Of a stretch of 64,000 nt of DNA, positions 24,581-36,081 are shown in pieces. Within the stretch, counting starts at the first letter, position 1. Every line of letters starts with the position of its first letter. A program made the translations under genes and the position numbers. This DNA comes from Lutjanus erythropterus (Eukaryota; Chordata; Actinopteri; Lutjaniformes; Lutjanidae), in NCBI GenBank assembly GCA_020091685.1, contig CM034601.1, positions 12,572,472-12,636,471 on the forward strand, in the 5' to 3' direction. The notes below the pieces were generated by a model. That model saw only the letters and a program-made list of their open reading frames with translations. It had not been told where the DNA came from and ran no database searches.

Positions 24581-25389
24581 CCTTTTTTGCTAGGAAACTA
24601 CATCAAACTACCTGAAATCCATCCGCTGTCAACCATGCATTTCCATTCCAGATTTCATGGTATTCTTGCCAGTAGTTTCTGCATACATTTGAGCAAGTGT
24701 TGAACCACCTAAATGACAGGGTGATATCAACATCAATTACTGTGCTAAAACATATATTCATACTGGCCTATTGCATCTCTTTAACACTTCCTCTGACATG
24801 TAATTACCTCCAAACCTGCAACTGATAATCACAGAGAGAAGAGGCTCAAACATGATGAAAATGTTGGTGAGTGCATCGCTGATGGAGTCGAGATGGACGT
24901 GAAAATATACTAAATTATCAGTTTAGACCATCTTCAGCTGGCTGGCTGATCTTCCCTTCCCCGTGTCAACCCCTCCCCTAACATGCGTGCAGATCAACTG
25001 CTGCCTCGTGACCTTTGTTCCACAAAATGCTCCTTGCAGATTAGAGATCAGGGTGGTGCTTTGTGCTTTTTGTTTTTAATGCACCTGCTTGCGAGCTCAA
25101 AACTGTGTGCTTGAGTCCACTGATTGGACTATTTTGGAAGTGAAAGTGTTTCCCTGAGAAGTCACAGAGTTCCATAGCAGCTTTAACCGCAACATCTGAG
25201 GTGTGATAAACTAATTGGCTAGCTCCACATCTGGTAATTGGAGGGCAGAGGTAGCCTATAAATGAAACAAAAATAAAGAGATTTTAAAGGGATTTTGTGA
25301 AGTTTTCATCTTTGGGTGCATTTGACCAAGCTTTTTAATGTTCAACAGTAAATAAATGGCCATACAGCCATGCTAGCAGGTCTGCTGCT
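24581..25389. other. Non-coding sequence
   Basis: Nothing recognisable. Confidence 0.45.
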
Positions 25390-25520
25390 TTGAGCTAAAG
25401 GTGAACATCAGCATGCTAACATGTAGCATGCACCCTGACAAATGCTAACAGGCTGATGTTTAGCTGGTAATAATTACCAGGTTTGCCATTTTAGTTTAGA
25501 ATATTAGCCTACTAACAAGG
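25390..25520. repeat. Dispersed gctaacatg-type repeat, fragment
   Basis: The words cagcatgctaacatgtagcatg, aatgctaacaggctgatgtttag and accaggtttgccattttagttta resemble a common fish repeat. A related fragment lies at 27290-27400 (aacatcagtatgttagcattg, gaacatgttagcat). Confidence 0.45.
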
Positions 25521-25649
25521 TTGCAAGGTTAATTTGATTATTATTGTACCATATACGGTTGTACAACACAAGCAGAATGCAATCCCTCCTGTGCTACTCA
25601 CAGAAATCAATCCAGTAAGTAAAAAAGATTTCCAAGAGAGCAAAGTCAT

Positions 25650-25815
25650 GACCAGCTCTACTCTGACTCTATTTGGCTAGTACTCATTGCCTTCGTTGGT
25701 TTGGTGTGTTTGCATGAGGAGCGTGATTGGGTAAGCTTACGGTAAAAAAAAATCAGGGTAAACCACTCAAAAACAGAGTAGGATGGGCCATACCCTTCCC
25801 ACCCTAGGAAAAAAA
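25650..25815. mobile_element. Diverged relative of the intron-1 MITE
   Basis: The words tttggctagtactcattgccttcgttggttt and gattgggtaag parallel ttggctaatactcattgccttctttgttt and the mirrored gattggct in 51676-51820. A ccctaggaaaaaa end at 25801 matches the ctagga terminus. Insertions and drift obscure the ends. Confidence 0.5.
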
Positions 25816-27289
25816 ATATAGAAAACCATATACAGTAAAATAAATAGCAAGTCAGAGATAAAAGTACTTCACTTTCTAGAGCACAGAGGATTAAAGTTGA
25901 GCAGAAATGAAAAAAGCCATTTAACCTTTTTAGATTATATTGTGCTCCTATTTAACAATATATGCCAACAAATGTTAAAGAACCCACTGCTTTGTATTTT
26001 TGTTTCTGTATCTGTATTCAGATAGAAGAGAAGTGAGCGTGGTTTGAACTGGGAGTCTCATTATATCAGGAAAATGTTGATTTTTCTAACCTAAAGGATC
26101 AAAATGATTTTATATTAGCATGTAATTGGTAATTAAATATATTTCCACATCATCATTCTATACTTTTGATCTATCTCTTTCTCTCTTTTTATTGTTTAAG
26201 TTGTATGAGCTGTCTGAGGCCCACCCCTTTCCCCTTTGACTGGGGGACATTGAAAAAAAAAATCAGATATACAAGTAAGTGTATAAAAATATCCTTCAGC
26301 TGAAGGGAATAATCTCGGTGCATTAAATCAGTGATTGGTTAAGGTAGTTGCAACCTTTGCAACTATGCCAAGGCAATCATGGAGCTGACTTCTTTTTATG
26401 AATAATAATAAGCAAGTTTAGAATGAAAAAATATTTTCATGACATTATTGGTGCTTTCCTGAATAATATATTCAGATTCAGGTGCGCCCCTTGTGTGCAA
26501 CATCAACCTGGGTGCCAAACTCTCAGTGATAAAACTCATGGATCACCTCATGCCCATAATGTGTACTTTAAAGAAGTGCGCTGAACTGTTTCTGCATTGT
26601 TTCGTCATCCCCAGCAGCAATGTTGAGTGGTGCTCTTCTTGCTTCTTATATTTTCAAAGGAGTAGCAGAGGAAAACTGTTCCGAATATTTCTTTATAGTG
26701 CTAATATTTATTGACTTATTTACTGTGGCAGAGGGGTGGCAGGAGAAACAAACACAAGTCAGTAGGTAATGCTTGGTTGTATTCTTTTTTTTTGTTTTTT
26801 TTTTGCAAAGGATGATGCCCTCACTCAGGAGCAGGTTGATCTTTATTTCAATGGGTACATCCAGAGCAGCTGTTCTGATCAGTTTGACAGCTAAAAAAGA
26901 AATTTATTTTCACAAATAAGTGGTTGCTGTGGTCTACCAGGTCATTTGCCATTCCCAAGTTTATTGGTGGGTTCTTGCTTTTTCCAAATATACCGAATAG
27001 GCAAAATGTTTGGCGTGTCAAAACAATCTGTGTCTATGAACTGATGTTTTCATTCTTAATATAACCGCTGCAGTTGTACTTTACTCTTATTGACTCTTCA
27101 TTTCCTTTCGTGTTGAGAGTAGCAGAGGACTTTGAAATTGGTGCATGGAAATTCACCAGAATGCAGGAAATTAAGTATCAAACATTCAAAATCTCACGGG
27201 GGAGAAGGCCTACCTCCAAATCTCCTGCTTGATTTGTGTCCTGCGGGCGCAGGACCACTGGCAAATCAAAGTTAGACTGAGATGTTGAA
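25816..27289. other. AT-rich non-coding sequence
   Basis: No coding signal. Confidence 0.45.
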
Positions 27290-27416
27290 TATGGTAAACA
27301 TGATACCTGCTAAACATCAGTATGTTAGCATTGTCACTGTGAACATGTTAGCATTAAGATATTAGCATTTTGCTACACTGTTCCTGCAGTAAGTACAACC
27401 TCGTATAGCTGCAGAC

Positions 27417-27773
27417 TAGGGCTGCATGATTTGGTAAAAAAAAAGTCATATTGCAATTCTTATAACCGAATTTGAGATATGTGATACAGTTAATAGAATT
27501 TGAAGAAATGACCAGTTTTTCTTTACAGTTTCCATGTTCACTGAAAAAAAATCACAATGATGTGATATTTATTTAAGTCTGTAACAACCAAAAATGTTTT
27601 CTTTAATTTGGAGAGCAAGAGGTCATCTCTGCCGCTCTGCAGTACTTCATTATACTTCAGTTTTCTCATACGTTTTTCCTTTTTCAAAAAATTGCAATCT
27701 GGTTCTGCGATTTGGATAGTGCACTTGGCCATACTATGATTTTATTATGATTGTGATCAATTACACAGCCCTA
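27417..27773. mobile_element. hAT-like MITE with 8-bp target duplication
   Basis: The element starts tagggctgcatgatttgg and ends aattacacagccctac, giving terminal repeats TAGGGCTG/CAGCCCTA. Flanks are ctgcagac (27409-27416) and ctgtagac (27774-27781), an 8-bp duplication with one difference. Length 357 bp, no transposase. Eight-base duplications and such ends are typical of the hAT superfamily. Confidence 0.85.
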
Positions 27774-28034
27774 CTGTAGACTTTTGAGCATATTATGCTA
27801 CCAATGTCAGTGGTGAGTCAAAAGTAAGAATTAAACAGGCAGAATGCACCACCTCTGTGACATTAACGCTAACACACTACTGAATTGATTTTCTCTTGAA
27901 AGATATCACAAATACACGTATGACACTATTCTATGAATTGATACTTCAGAGGTAAATTGTTCTAAATTAATTGCCTTGTCATGATGCTGGTCTCTGTGTC
28001 TCTGCCACTGTGTGCATCTATGTCTGCATGCATA
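27774..28034. other. Non-coding sequence
   Basis: Includes the right copy of the hAT target duplication, then unremarkable sequence. Confidence 0.4.
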
Positions 28035-28060
28035 TGTGTGTGTGTGTGTGTGTGTGTGTG
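28035..28060. repeat. (TG)n microsatellite
   Basis: Thirteen TG units. Confidence 0.95.
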
Positions 28061-28225
28061 CGTGCTGGTGGTGGTTAAATGGCTGCCTACAACTTGGCAG
28101 AACTCTGTTTAGACCTCGCTATGCATCTCAATGACGGCAGGCACGCTGCAGAATGAGTCAAGTACTGTCAACACTGGGAGAGCATTCAGGCTCATCGCTG
28201 GCTCTGGGATTGAGTTAATGGCAAG

Positions 28226-28270
28226 GTGTGTGTGTGTGGATCTCTGTGTGTGTGTGTGTGTGTGTGTGTA
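28226..28270. repeat. (GT)n microsatellite, interrupted
   Basis: Two GT runs separated by gatctc. Confidence 0.95.
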
Positions 28271-31200
28271 TCTTGGCCTATCTCTCTAAATTGCCTCAAA
28301 TGAAAGATGGACTTTTAATGCACAGCGTGTCTAATCAGGTCTAATCAGGACACTGGAACCTTCTGTGTTTTGCCAAGAGTCGACGCACTGACTGGCATAA
28401 AGGCAAAGACACTGTGTCACTGTGACTTCTGTGTTATTTTGCACCTGTGCTGTCCTGGTGACCTGCATACCCAGTGTCATTATGGGTAATTACTTGTCTG
28501 AAAAAAGTGGCTTGATGACTGAAATAGCTTATTATAGTTTAAGGTGTGAAAATAAGCAGCACGGACAGTGAAAGTGTCTGTGGGTGGGTTAGTGAGTGAA
28601 TCCATGCATATGAGCACAACTGTGAGCCGTCGGGTCACGTTATATCTCTGTTTGGGTTGTAGTTCATGCAGCAGCCAGCCTGAATAGTACCAGTGTTTGT
28701 TGCTCTCAGTGGAAAACCTTTTATGACTTTAGCAGTAAACTTTTGGAGACTCCAAGGCAATCAATTTTCTATTAATAAAGCTTTAAAGCTACGCTAGGCA
28801 AGATTTTAGTGTGAACTCTCTTTTTATTGGTCCAGAGGGATTCATGTAAAAAAATAACTCTAAATAGATTTGCCTTTTTTTTTTTTTTAAATCATGTTTG
28901 TATGTTTGTTACATACATTTGTATGTAACATATCAAGACTTAAAGGCGGGATAAAAACTGGAAGACCTGTTGTGTGCCATTTTCTTCACCACATTGAAAT
29001 TGAAAAACACTTTAAACAGTGTTGCCAGATTGGTTTGATGGTTTCAAGCTCAAGAATTGTTCAAAATCCACCCAAATCGATGAAAAAAAAAAACCACCCA
29101 GATATTACAATAGTAATAGCATTGTGGCTCATAACAATTATCGACTACAACAATTTACAATTTAAGTGTTCACAAATGGGCTCACATGCAGATAGAAGGT
29201 CATATTGTAGAATGCAACTATAAAATATTTGCCTTTTCTGCCCTCAAAGATAAAGAAAAATAAGGGGACAGCTCATAACAAAAACAATATTTTTTTTATC
29301 TTACTTGGTCAACTGCAACGAGCCTTCAAAGTATACCAAATTATTATCAAGTATACTCCCACATTCACACTCGCATGAAGAGGATGAAAGAGAAGTACAT
29401 GCAATCCCATGCTTTCAAAATGCCAAACAAATAATGAGGTTGTAATTTAGTAAGTGGTTTCTGTTATGATGTACATACAGATTTGATAGCAGCAGATTTT
29501 TAATGTACTGTTTTTAAAATCCAGCCCAGATAGTGTCCATATATTAAACTCTGCTGCATTTTGGTAACACATAAATGATCATCTTTACAGTATTCTGTAG
29601 TAAAATCCTGACTTCATTCATTTAGTGTTTAATGATTTTGCGGATACCCTCATTTTGTAAAATGTGTTGCTATCCCACACTAAGCTCCACTAGGCATTGC
29701 TCCAGTGTTGCTGAATTCAAAGGAAGATTTTCTCCGCCGAGGTACATCTTATCAAAATCCTGTGGAATAATTATTCAGCAGAAATTCACAGAATATCACA
29801 GCATCGTTTTCATTCACCACCACTACTGTGGTTCTGTGTATACCAGCTCAGTTATTGCATTTAAACTGTGAGTTAGACAAATGAATGCGTTAGAAAAAAG
29901 TGCTGTTTCAAGGCGGCGCCCATTCATTCCAGTGAAAATAGCTCACCCAGTCCACATTGCAAAAAAGCTTCCTCGCTTCCTGGTTTACTTCCTTGTTGCT
30001 GCATGTGCAGATTAGTTAGCCCATCATGTAAATTGTGGATTGAGGTGACAAATTTGGTCCCAAACAGGCAACAGTGCTGTCTCACAGCACCTGCATCTAG
30101 TTCTCTTAAAGAGGCACAGCAGTTTCAAACATGAAGTTTACACTTTATTAATCTGTGTCCAGTAAACCCCACAATTTTATAGAAGTACAACTTTAATACA
30201 TCAGTGCACACACACATAAAAACAAAAAACAAGAAAAAGAAAAGACAACCTGGTGAGGTCAAAACTAGTCAGCGTTTTAATCAAAATGTCTGACTAAGTA
30301 AAGTTTCTTAAGTCCTCTCCTAGATTTCGAATACCTTTACATTTATATTGAATCTAATCACTCAAATTGTGGCAAAACAAAGAGTAGGAAGGTGACAGAT
30401 TTTTTTTCAAAACTGGAAACAAGCTCTGAACACAACACTATGATAATATCACTTTTTCAGTTGATATAGTGAACTTGTTAGCAAACAGTTCCTTTTTGCT
30501 TCTTTGACAGTTCTTTATTTACTTATTTAAAGTGTTTATGTCCATCTGATGAATGCAACTCCAATATTAACTCTTCTTTTAGCTCTGTTTTTGGTCTCCA
30601 CCAATGCATGAGGCAAATATCTGGCTATTAAGCTGGTAAATGCTCCACTAGGTAGTCAGTAATTTTAAAACTTTGTGGTTTGCTACTTAACAGGTAGCAT
30701 AAAGTTGGTTTATCTGAGTTTTTCACTTAAGATTAATGACAAGTTGAGGGGAAACTACATTCAGGTGAAAATTTTCTGTTTCTATTTGTTGTTGTTTTCA
30801 TACAAGGATTTATGTAATCCATAGTTAATATAAAAATATTGATTACAGCTGCTTTGAAACCAAAGCACTACACCATCCTGTGCTGTTCAGGTTAGACCAG
30901 CATGTTATAGAAATTTGAAAAGGAGGTCTGTTTGACTTTGTAGTCACTGATTATCAGATCGTTAAAAGCTCCTGCAAGCCAGACTGAAAGCGGGGGGTTT
31001 GACTCACAGTCACAAAAGCTACGATGCATATTTAACATGCAGTGTAATCTTATAATGGAAACCACTTAAACATGCCAACCTGTAAAGATCTCCAAGAAGA
31101 CAATCAAAATCCACATTAATGATGAGAAAAACATCAAGCATGATTCAGTTGGATATAGAATAGAGGTGAAGACAAGCTGACTACTGCATGGTTGTCATCG

Positions 31201-31554
31201 AGGTGGCCGTGGTTGACTTGGCAACCAAATCTCTGTGGAGTTGTTGGAATAGAAACAGACCGATGATTATTAAGATTTTTTTTTTTTTTAACTCGTGCGT
31301 CTACTCATTTATGTACAGCCTAAATAACATTGTTCAGTGCAGCTCAGCATGTAGGAAATTGCATATATGATGCTGGACTCTTTACATGAACATACACTCA
31401 CGGTCCTTTAAGTCATGTTGGACTGAGTTCATTCTGTGTAAAAAGAGTTTGCTGCATATTATCGTCATCAGTCAGTGGGTGCTTGTTGTTTCAGTGAAAG
31501 CCTGAAGGACACTGTAGCATGACAGCAATGCAGCTATCCATTTTAGCTCCTGTG
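28271..31554. other. Non-coding sequence, possible repeat remnant near 29016-29110
   Basis: No coding signal. The stretch cagtgttgccagattggt followed by aatccacccaaatcg, with the reappearing aaaccaccca, looks like the end of a hAT-like element. No partner end is identified. Confidence 0.4.
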
Positions 31555-31690
31555 CCTCCTCCTCCTCCTCCTCCTCCTCCTCCTCCACCTCCTCTTTCTC
31601 CCCCGCCTGCTAATCATCATGTGTTTCTCTCTTCCCATCCTCCTCAACACTGTCATCCTCCTCCTCCTCCTCCTCCACTCGGTCTCTTTC
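31555..31690. repeat. (CCT)n trinucleotide repeats and pyrimidine tract
   Basis: About 12 CCT units at 31555-31593 and seven at 31656-31677 lie in a strongly pyrimidine-biased stretch. The polyproline (+) and Arg-rich (-) ORFs here are products of the repeat. Confidence 0.95.
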
Positions 31691-31879
31691 TCTCTCTCCC
31701 TTGACTCATCATCCTTGTCCTCCCTTCCTTTCGTCCTTCTCCTTTTGTTTGAGATACAGGACCTCGGGGACTCAAGGCTGCAGTAAAACAAGTCTGATGG
31801 ATTCAATATGTCCTGATTAAAGTCCTTGACCAAAATTCTAACAACATAACAGAAACGCTGTTAAGTATAGTGTATGGCA

Positions 31880-32760
31880 GAGAGATGAGTAACAGATTAC
31901 ATATAACAGAATTATGTAATTAGGATTAAAAAAAACAGAAAAGATGATGTAATCAGATTACAGATAGACCTACATTTAATAAAAATAAAGAACAATATAC
32001 TAACATGTGCAGTGTGTACACATTATAACACTTCACAAGTCTCACAACACCACTATGGTTTCTGTGAAACCAGCTAATCTTACACTTAATTCATTATTAT
32101 GGCCTCTAGTAAAAAAAAATGCTTTCACTGGGCTGAAATTTCACAATTATTTTGTCTTTAAATCAGAAAAGAGGAACAACATTATAGTACAGTGACAGTT
32201 CTGCCTTCCAGATGCTGACATTAGCGACACAGAACAACCACTAATGTTATCTACACAGAACAGCCGCTAATGTTAGCTACACAGAAATCCAGTTAGCTGG
32301 CTAACCTGTCAATACTACTACTATTACTACTACTATTACTGCTGCTGTTGCTGCTGGTACTACTACTAATACTGCTACTACATAAAAATATTTTGGGACT
32401 GTGGGTTGTGATGGAACAACTGCTAACGTTAGCTACACAGATCAACTGCTAACATTAGCTACACAGAACAACTGCTAACATTAGCTCCACACCAACTGCT
32501 AACATTAGCTACACAGACCAGCGTTCACATTAGCTACACACCAACTGCCAACATTAGCTACACAGAACAACGCTAATATTAACTACATGGACCAATCTTT
32601 TATGTTAGCTACACAGGAATCCAGTTAGCTAGCTATTCTGTCAGTACTATTACTACTATTAGTACAGAAAAATATTTTGGGACTGTGGGTGTTGATGCTG
32701 GTGACCAGGATGGTGTGAATAAGTTTATGGCAGTTTACTTTAAGCATTGGTGTAAAGCGT
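31880..32760. repeat. Dispersed repeat family B, copy 2, with minisatellite
   Basis: Matches 10570-11480 in order: taacagattacat, aattatgtaattaggatta, attttgtctttaaatcagaaaagaggaacaacatta, then gctaa.gttagctacacag units, tccagttagctagct and atattttgggactgtggg. The gtcaatactact..atattttgggactgtgg block appears twice (32308-32405 and 32638-32688). This suggests internal duplication. Confidence 0.8.
32312..32381. repeat. (ACT)n/(GCT)n trinucleotide repeat
   Basis: Imperfect act/gct trinucleotides inside the family B repeat; an expanded version of the short actact run at 11387-11400. Confidence 0.85.
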
Positions 32761-33066
32761 GACCAGCATACTGTTACGTAACAAAGTGGGCCTCGATGTT
32801 ATCTGTATATGCATATGTTGCATAATTGAACAATAAATTGATAAACCTACAACAAACGTATAACATGTATTAGACTTAAACATTTCATTTGGTATTGAGG
32901 ATATAAGGATATTTTCCTAAGCTTGGTAGCGGAGCATATAGTCAATATAGTTGACGAGTGCAGAGAGGAGGAGCTACAAACCCATTCAGACGACTATCAA
33001 AGCTCCATTAAACTCTTAATTTGAAAAAATTCTGAGCGTGTAGCTACACTAAGGCAGCTAGGTCTG

Positions 33067-33111
33067 TGCGTGTGTGTGTCTGTGCGCGCGTGTGTGTGTG
33101 TATGTTCGTGT
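33067..33111. repeat. GT-rich imperfect microsatellite
   Basis: GT run with gcgcgcg and tatgttc interruptions. Confidence 0.9.
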
Positions 33112-33572
33112 GGGGGTGGTATGGATGGACCTCTCTGATGTCAGGGAGTGAGTGTGATGAGGCTGTGTCTGTGAGGTTGTAAATGTTTGATGGGGTTTGA
33201 TCCTACCATCTGTCCACTACTGCTGGCTAAGAGGAAGAGAGAGAGAGAGAGACTGGGTGAAAATAGACAGCACGAATACTCACGATGATTAAAAAAAAAT
33301 AAAAAGAAGAATGTTAGCATGTCATCGTGTGAGCAGCATTACAAAAGACTCATCTTTGAATGTGTGACTGAACTAAGATTGCAGGCCTTTACATGGAATG
33401 TTTGAAAAACATACGACAAAGATATAATCTAGTATCATAGTTAATATATAAATCCCCCACATAAATAGCAGTAAATAAATGATGTACGGTAGCTAGTTTA
33501 GGCGCAAAATCTGACTAACTCATTCGACTGTAAAATCCAACACATAGTTGGTAAAATATATGTACGCCTAAT

Positions 33573-33573
<1 letters not shown>
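33112..33573. other. Non-coding sequence
   Basis: Nothing recognisable apart from a short (GA)n at 33236-33252. Confidence 0.45.

Positions 33574-33606
<33 letters not shown>
33574..33606. repeat. (GT)n microsatellite
   Basis: Sixteen GT units. Confidence 0.95.
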
Positions 33607-33608
<2 letters not shown>

Positions 33609-33992
33609 TCATAACTAGTCAGAGGCGTCCTCTAGGGCCCATAATAACATTGGCAATAGTTCTTCTTCAGAGCTCAAAAGAAAAGCATGACAACATTATA
33701 TTTATTGCCTCAAGGTGTGTAATATTATCTTTTCAAAGTAAACAAACATTTTGAACAGGCGCAATTCATATATTTATACCAAACATCTAAAAATATATAA
33801 AAATCTCAGGTCTAACTTCCCACACTCCTAAAAGTAGAGGAAACAGAGAAACCCACACGATGATGGTGCAATGTTCCTGTGGGATACATTTTAACTTCGG
33901 TATAAAGAAACAAACATGAGCGTAGAACAAGGCTCACCTGAGAATTCGGAGTATAAATAATGAAAAAGTGATGGATAAGTATATGATTAAAC

Positions 33993-34172
33993 CAGCGCTG
34001 GGTAAAATGTGGCTCGGGGGCTGGATGCGGCCCACTGAAAGATTTAATGTGGCCCACAAGGCCATCATGGAACAATGGCCAATAGTTGGACCTTTTCTCA
34101 TTTGTATCTGGCCCATGGCAGCCTGATCAATTTCTCATGTGGCCCCCTATGAAAAATAATAATCCACACCTG
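33993..34172. mobile_element. Short hAT-like element with perfect 8-bp target duplication
   Basis: The element begins cagcgctgggtaaaatgtgg and ends aataatccacacctg, so both termini read CAG.G.TGG inward. It is flanked by identical gattaaac copies at 33985-33992 and 34173-34180. The interior carries ggcccac/gtggccc words typical of degraded hAT copies. 180 bp, non-coding. Confidence 0.85.
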
Positions 34173-35056
34173 GATTAAACCATTAGAAAATGTTAGAATC
34201 TGTATACCATATGACTGAAGCCAGTTTTGATTGCCAGGGTTCCTTGTTTCACGTTTGGTTAAATTTTTTTCTCTGTGTTATGCTCCACCCTGAAGCAGCC
34301 CTATTGGGGTGAACAACATTCCACCATTAACCCAAATAAACCAGAAAAAGACACATTTAAAAAGAACAAATCAATGGGATTTACTGACAAAGCACAGATA
34401 ACAAAGATACTAAATCATGATAATACTAAATGAAGAGTAGCTAAAGTCACCAAGACAAAACATAAGTTTCAGGCAAAAAACTACTTCTGTGGAGATACAA
34501 TGGACCTCATGCAAGAATGTTTTTGTATTGATCTCCTAAAACTTTCATACTTTCTTTCCGTGGGACTACTTGTCAAAGTGTTCAAAGTCGGATTCGCCGA
34601 ACCCTTTTAACTTGCCGAGCCTGTCATAAATCGCTCCTTTCAGTTTGATGAATGCCCGCTGACCATGAGGAGTTCAGATCTGTGTGGATCACGACGTACA
34701 GACAGCCATGCCGCTAGGATGGCTAAAAATTTAAATAGGCCTAGTGAAAGAGATGAAAGAATACTGTGACATTTGCTGCCCATGTATCTGCTTTAAAAGG
34801 TTCTTCTGAGGGCAGAAGTGCAGATGATCAAAGAATATGCTAAACAGTTTGTTATGGATTTTGTGAGGTATTGATTGTTGGGTGCCATGACATTTGTGTG
34901 TACAGAGAGTGTGTATAGCACGGACATGATTAATGTATGTTTACAAAGCGCATATGCTATTCTGTGTGTCATGAATGTATGATGAAGAGATATGCATGAA
35001 TGCACACAAAATGCTCTTTTGTTTGCATGCATGCACCCAGGAACAACCCCCGCACA
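34173..35056. other. Non-coding sequence
   Basis: No coding signal. Confidence 0.45.
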
Positions 35057-35084
35057 AACACACACACACACACACACACACACA
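35057..35084. repeat. (CA)n microsatellite
   Basis: Fourteen CA units. Confidence 0.95.
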
Positions 35085-35515
35085 GTCACGTTGCTGTGTT
35101 CCTGCCATGACCCCAGAGGCTGGTGACTGGCCGAGCTTCCAGCCAGTGCAATTTTAACAGATTGATCATCTATGTGTTATACTCCAATCAATGACTCTAA
35201 CTACCAATGGGCCAGATTGTGAACTCCACAAACCGAGGTCAATAAACACAACAGATCCTGAGGGGTCGGGGGTGGGGTTAGGGGTGGTGGTGGGGATCAA
35301 TCTCTTTACTAAAGGCCGCCGCCTCGCACTGTCGCTCACTGGAAAGGTCACAAAGTCTTTCTGCTTGATAATAATGCTAACGCAGCTTGTACGGCAATCA
35401 TCACCCTCTCAGACATCAAATAGGATTAATGAAATCCTGTAAACTCCGTTGACCTCCTGTGCATCTGTGACCTTCCTTTACAGTAGCCCTTCGTCAGATT
35501 TGTTTCAAACTGCTG
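35085..35515. other. Non-coding sequence
   Basis: A G-rich patch at 35262-35296 (ggggtcgggggtggggttagg, then ggtggtgg) interrupts otherwise ordinary sequence. The overlapping + and - ORFs here look fortuitous. Confidence 0.45.
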
Positions 35516-36081
35516 CACTCTTAAAAATAAAGGCGCTAACTAGGACCGTAAAGGGTTCCTCAACTTGTCCCCATTCGAAAGCCCTTTTTAGTTCCTGGAA
35601 GAACCCTTTATAAAGGTTCCACATTGAACTCTTTCAGAGAGTCCTACCAAGACCAAACATAAGGGCTTTTCACACTGCAAATTCATAGTCCAGGGTTAAG
35701 CTAAGCCCAGGGCTGTACAATTTACAACGCTCTTGTACTAGCTCTGGGTTAAATGTCTGTTGCTACAGCAACTGTTGTGTGAATTAATCTTTTAGCCCCA
35801 GGTTTAGTCATTTTTTCTGGGGATAATAACCCCACACACTTGGGGCTAACCCTGCTGCAGAACAGGGTCAGTAAATCTTGGGCTAATTTTGGGGTTAGGA
35901 GTGGGGTTGGAGTCTTTCTTCCAAAAAGGGTTCTTTGAATGTAAGAGGTTCTTAATGGAACCCTTAAAAAGAACCCTTGATGAACCATTTCTACAAAAAG
36001 TGTTCTTCAGAAACAAATGGTTCTGGATATAACGTCAGCCCTTGAGGAAGAACCTGTTTGGAACCTTTATTTCTAAGAGTG
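35516..36081. mobile_element. cactctta-ended DNA transposon-like element (family D, copy 2)
   Basis: The left end cactcttaaaaataaaggc and right end gaacctttatttctaagagtg are good terminal inverted repeats. The arms carry gggttcct/gaaccctt words and pair with each other (aagaaccctttataaagg; agaggttcttaatggaac). A foreign block sits at about 35665-35910. No ORF of note. Confidence 0.8.
35665..35910. mobile_element. Insertion nested in family D copy 2
   Basis: A block beginning gggcttttcacactgcaaatt, with repeated agccc/gggtta words (ccagggttaagctaagccca; gggctaaccctgctgc; aacagggtcagtaaa), lacks the host's ggttct/agaacc style. It looks like a degraded separate element. Boundaries are approximate. 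Confidence 0.5.

Noticed and set aside
31543..31833. Arg-rich ORF on - strand and polyproline ORF on + strand
   Set aside because: Both are translations of CCT repeats.
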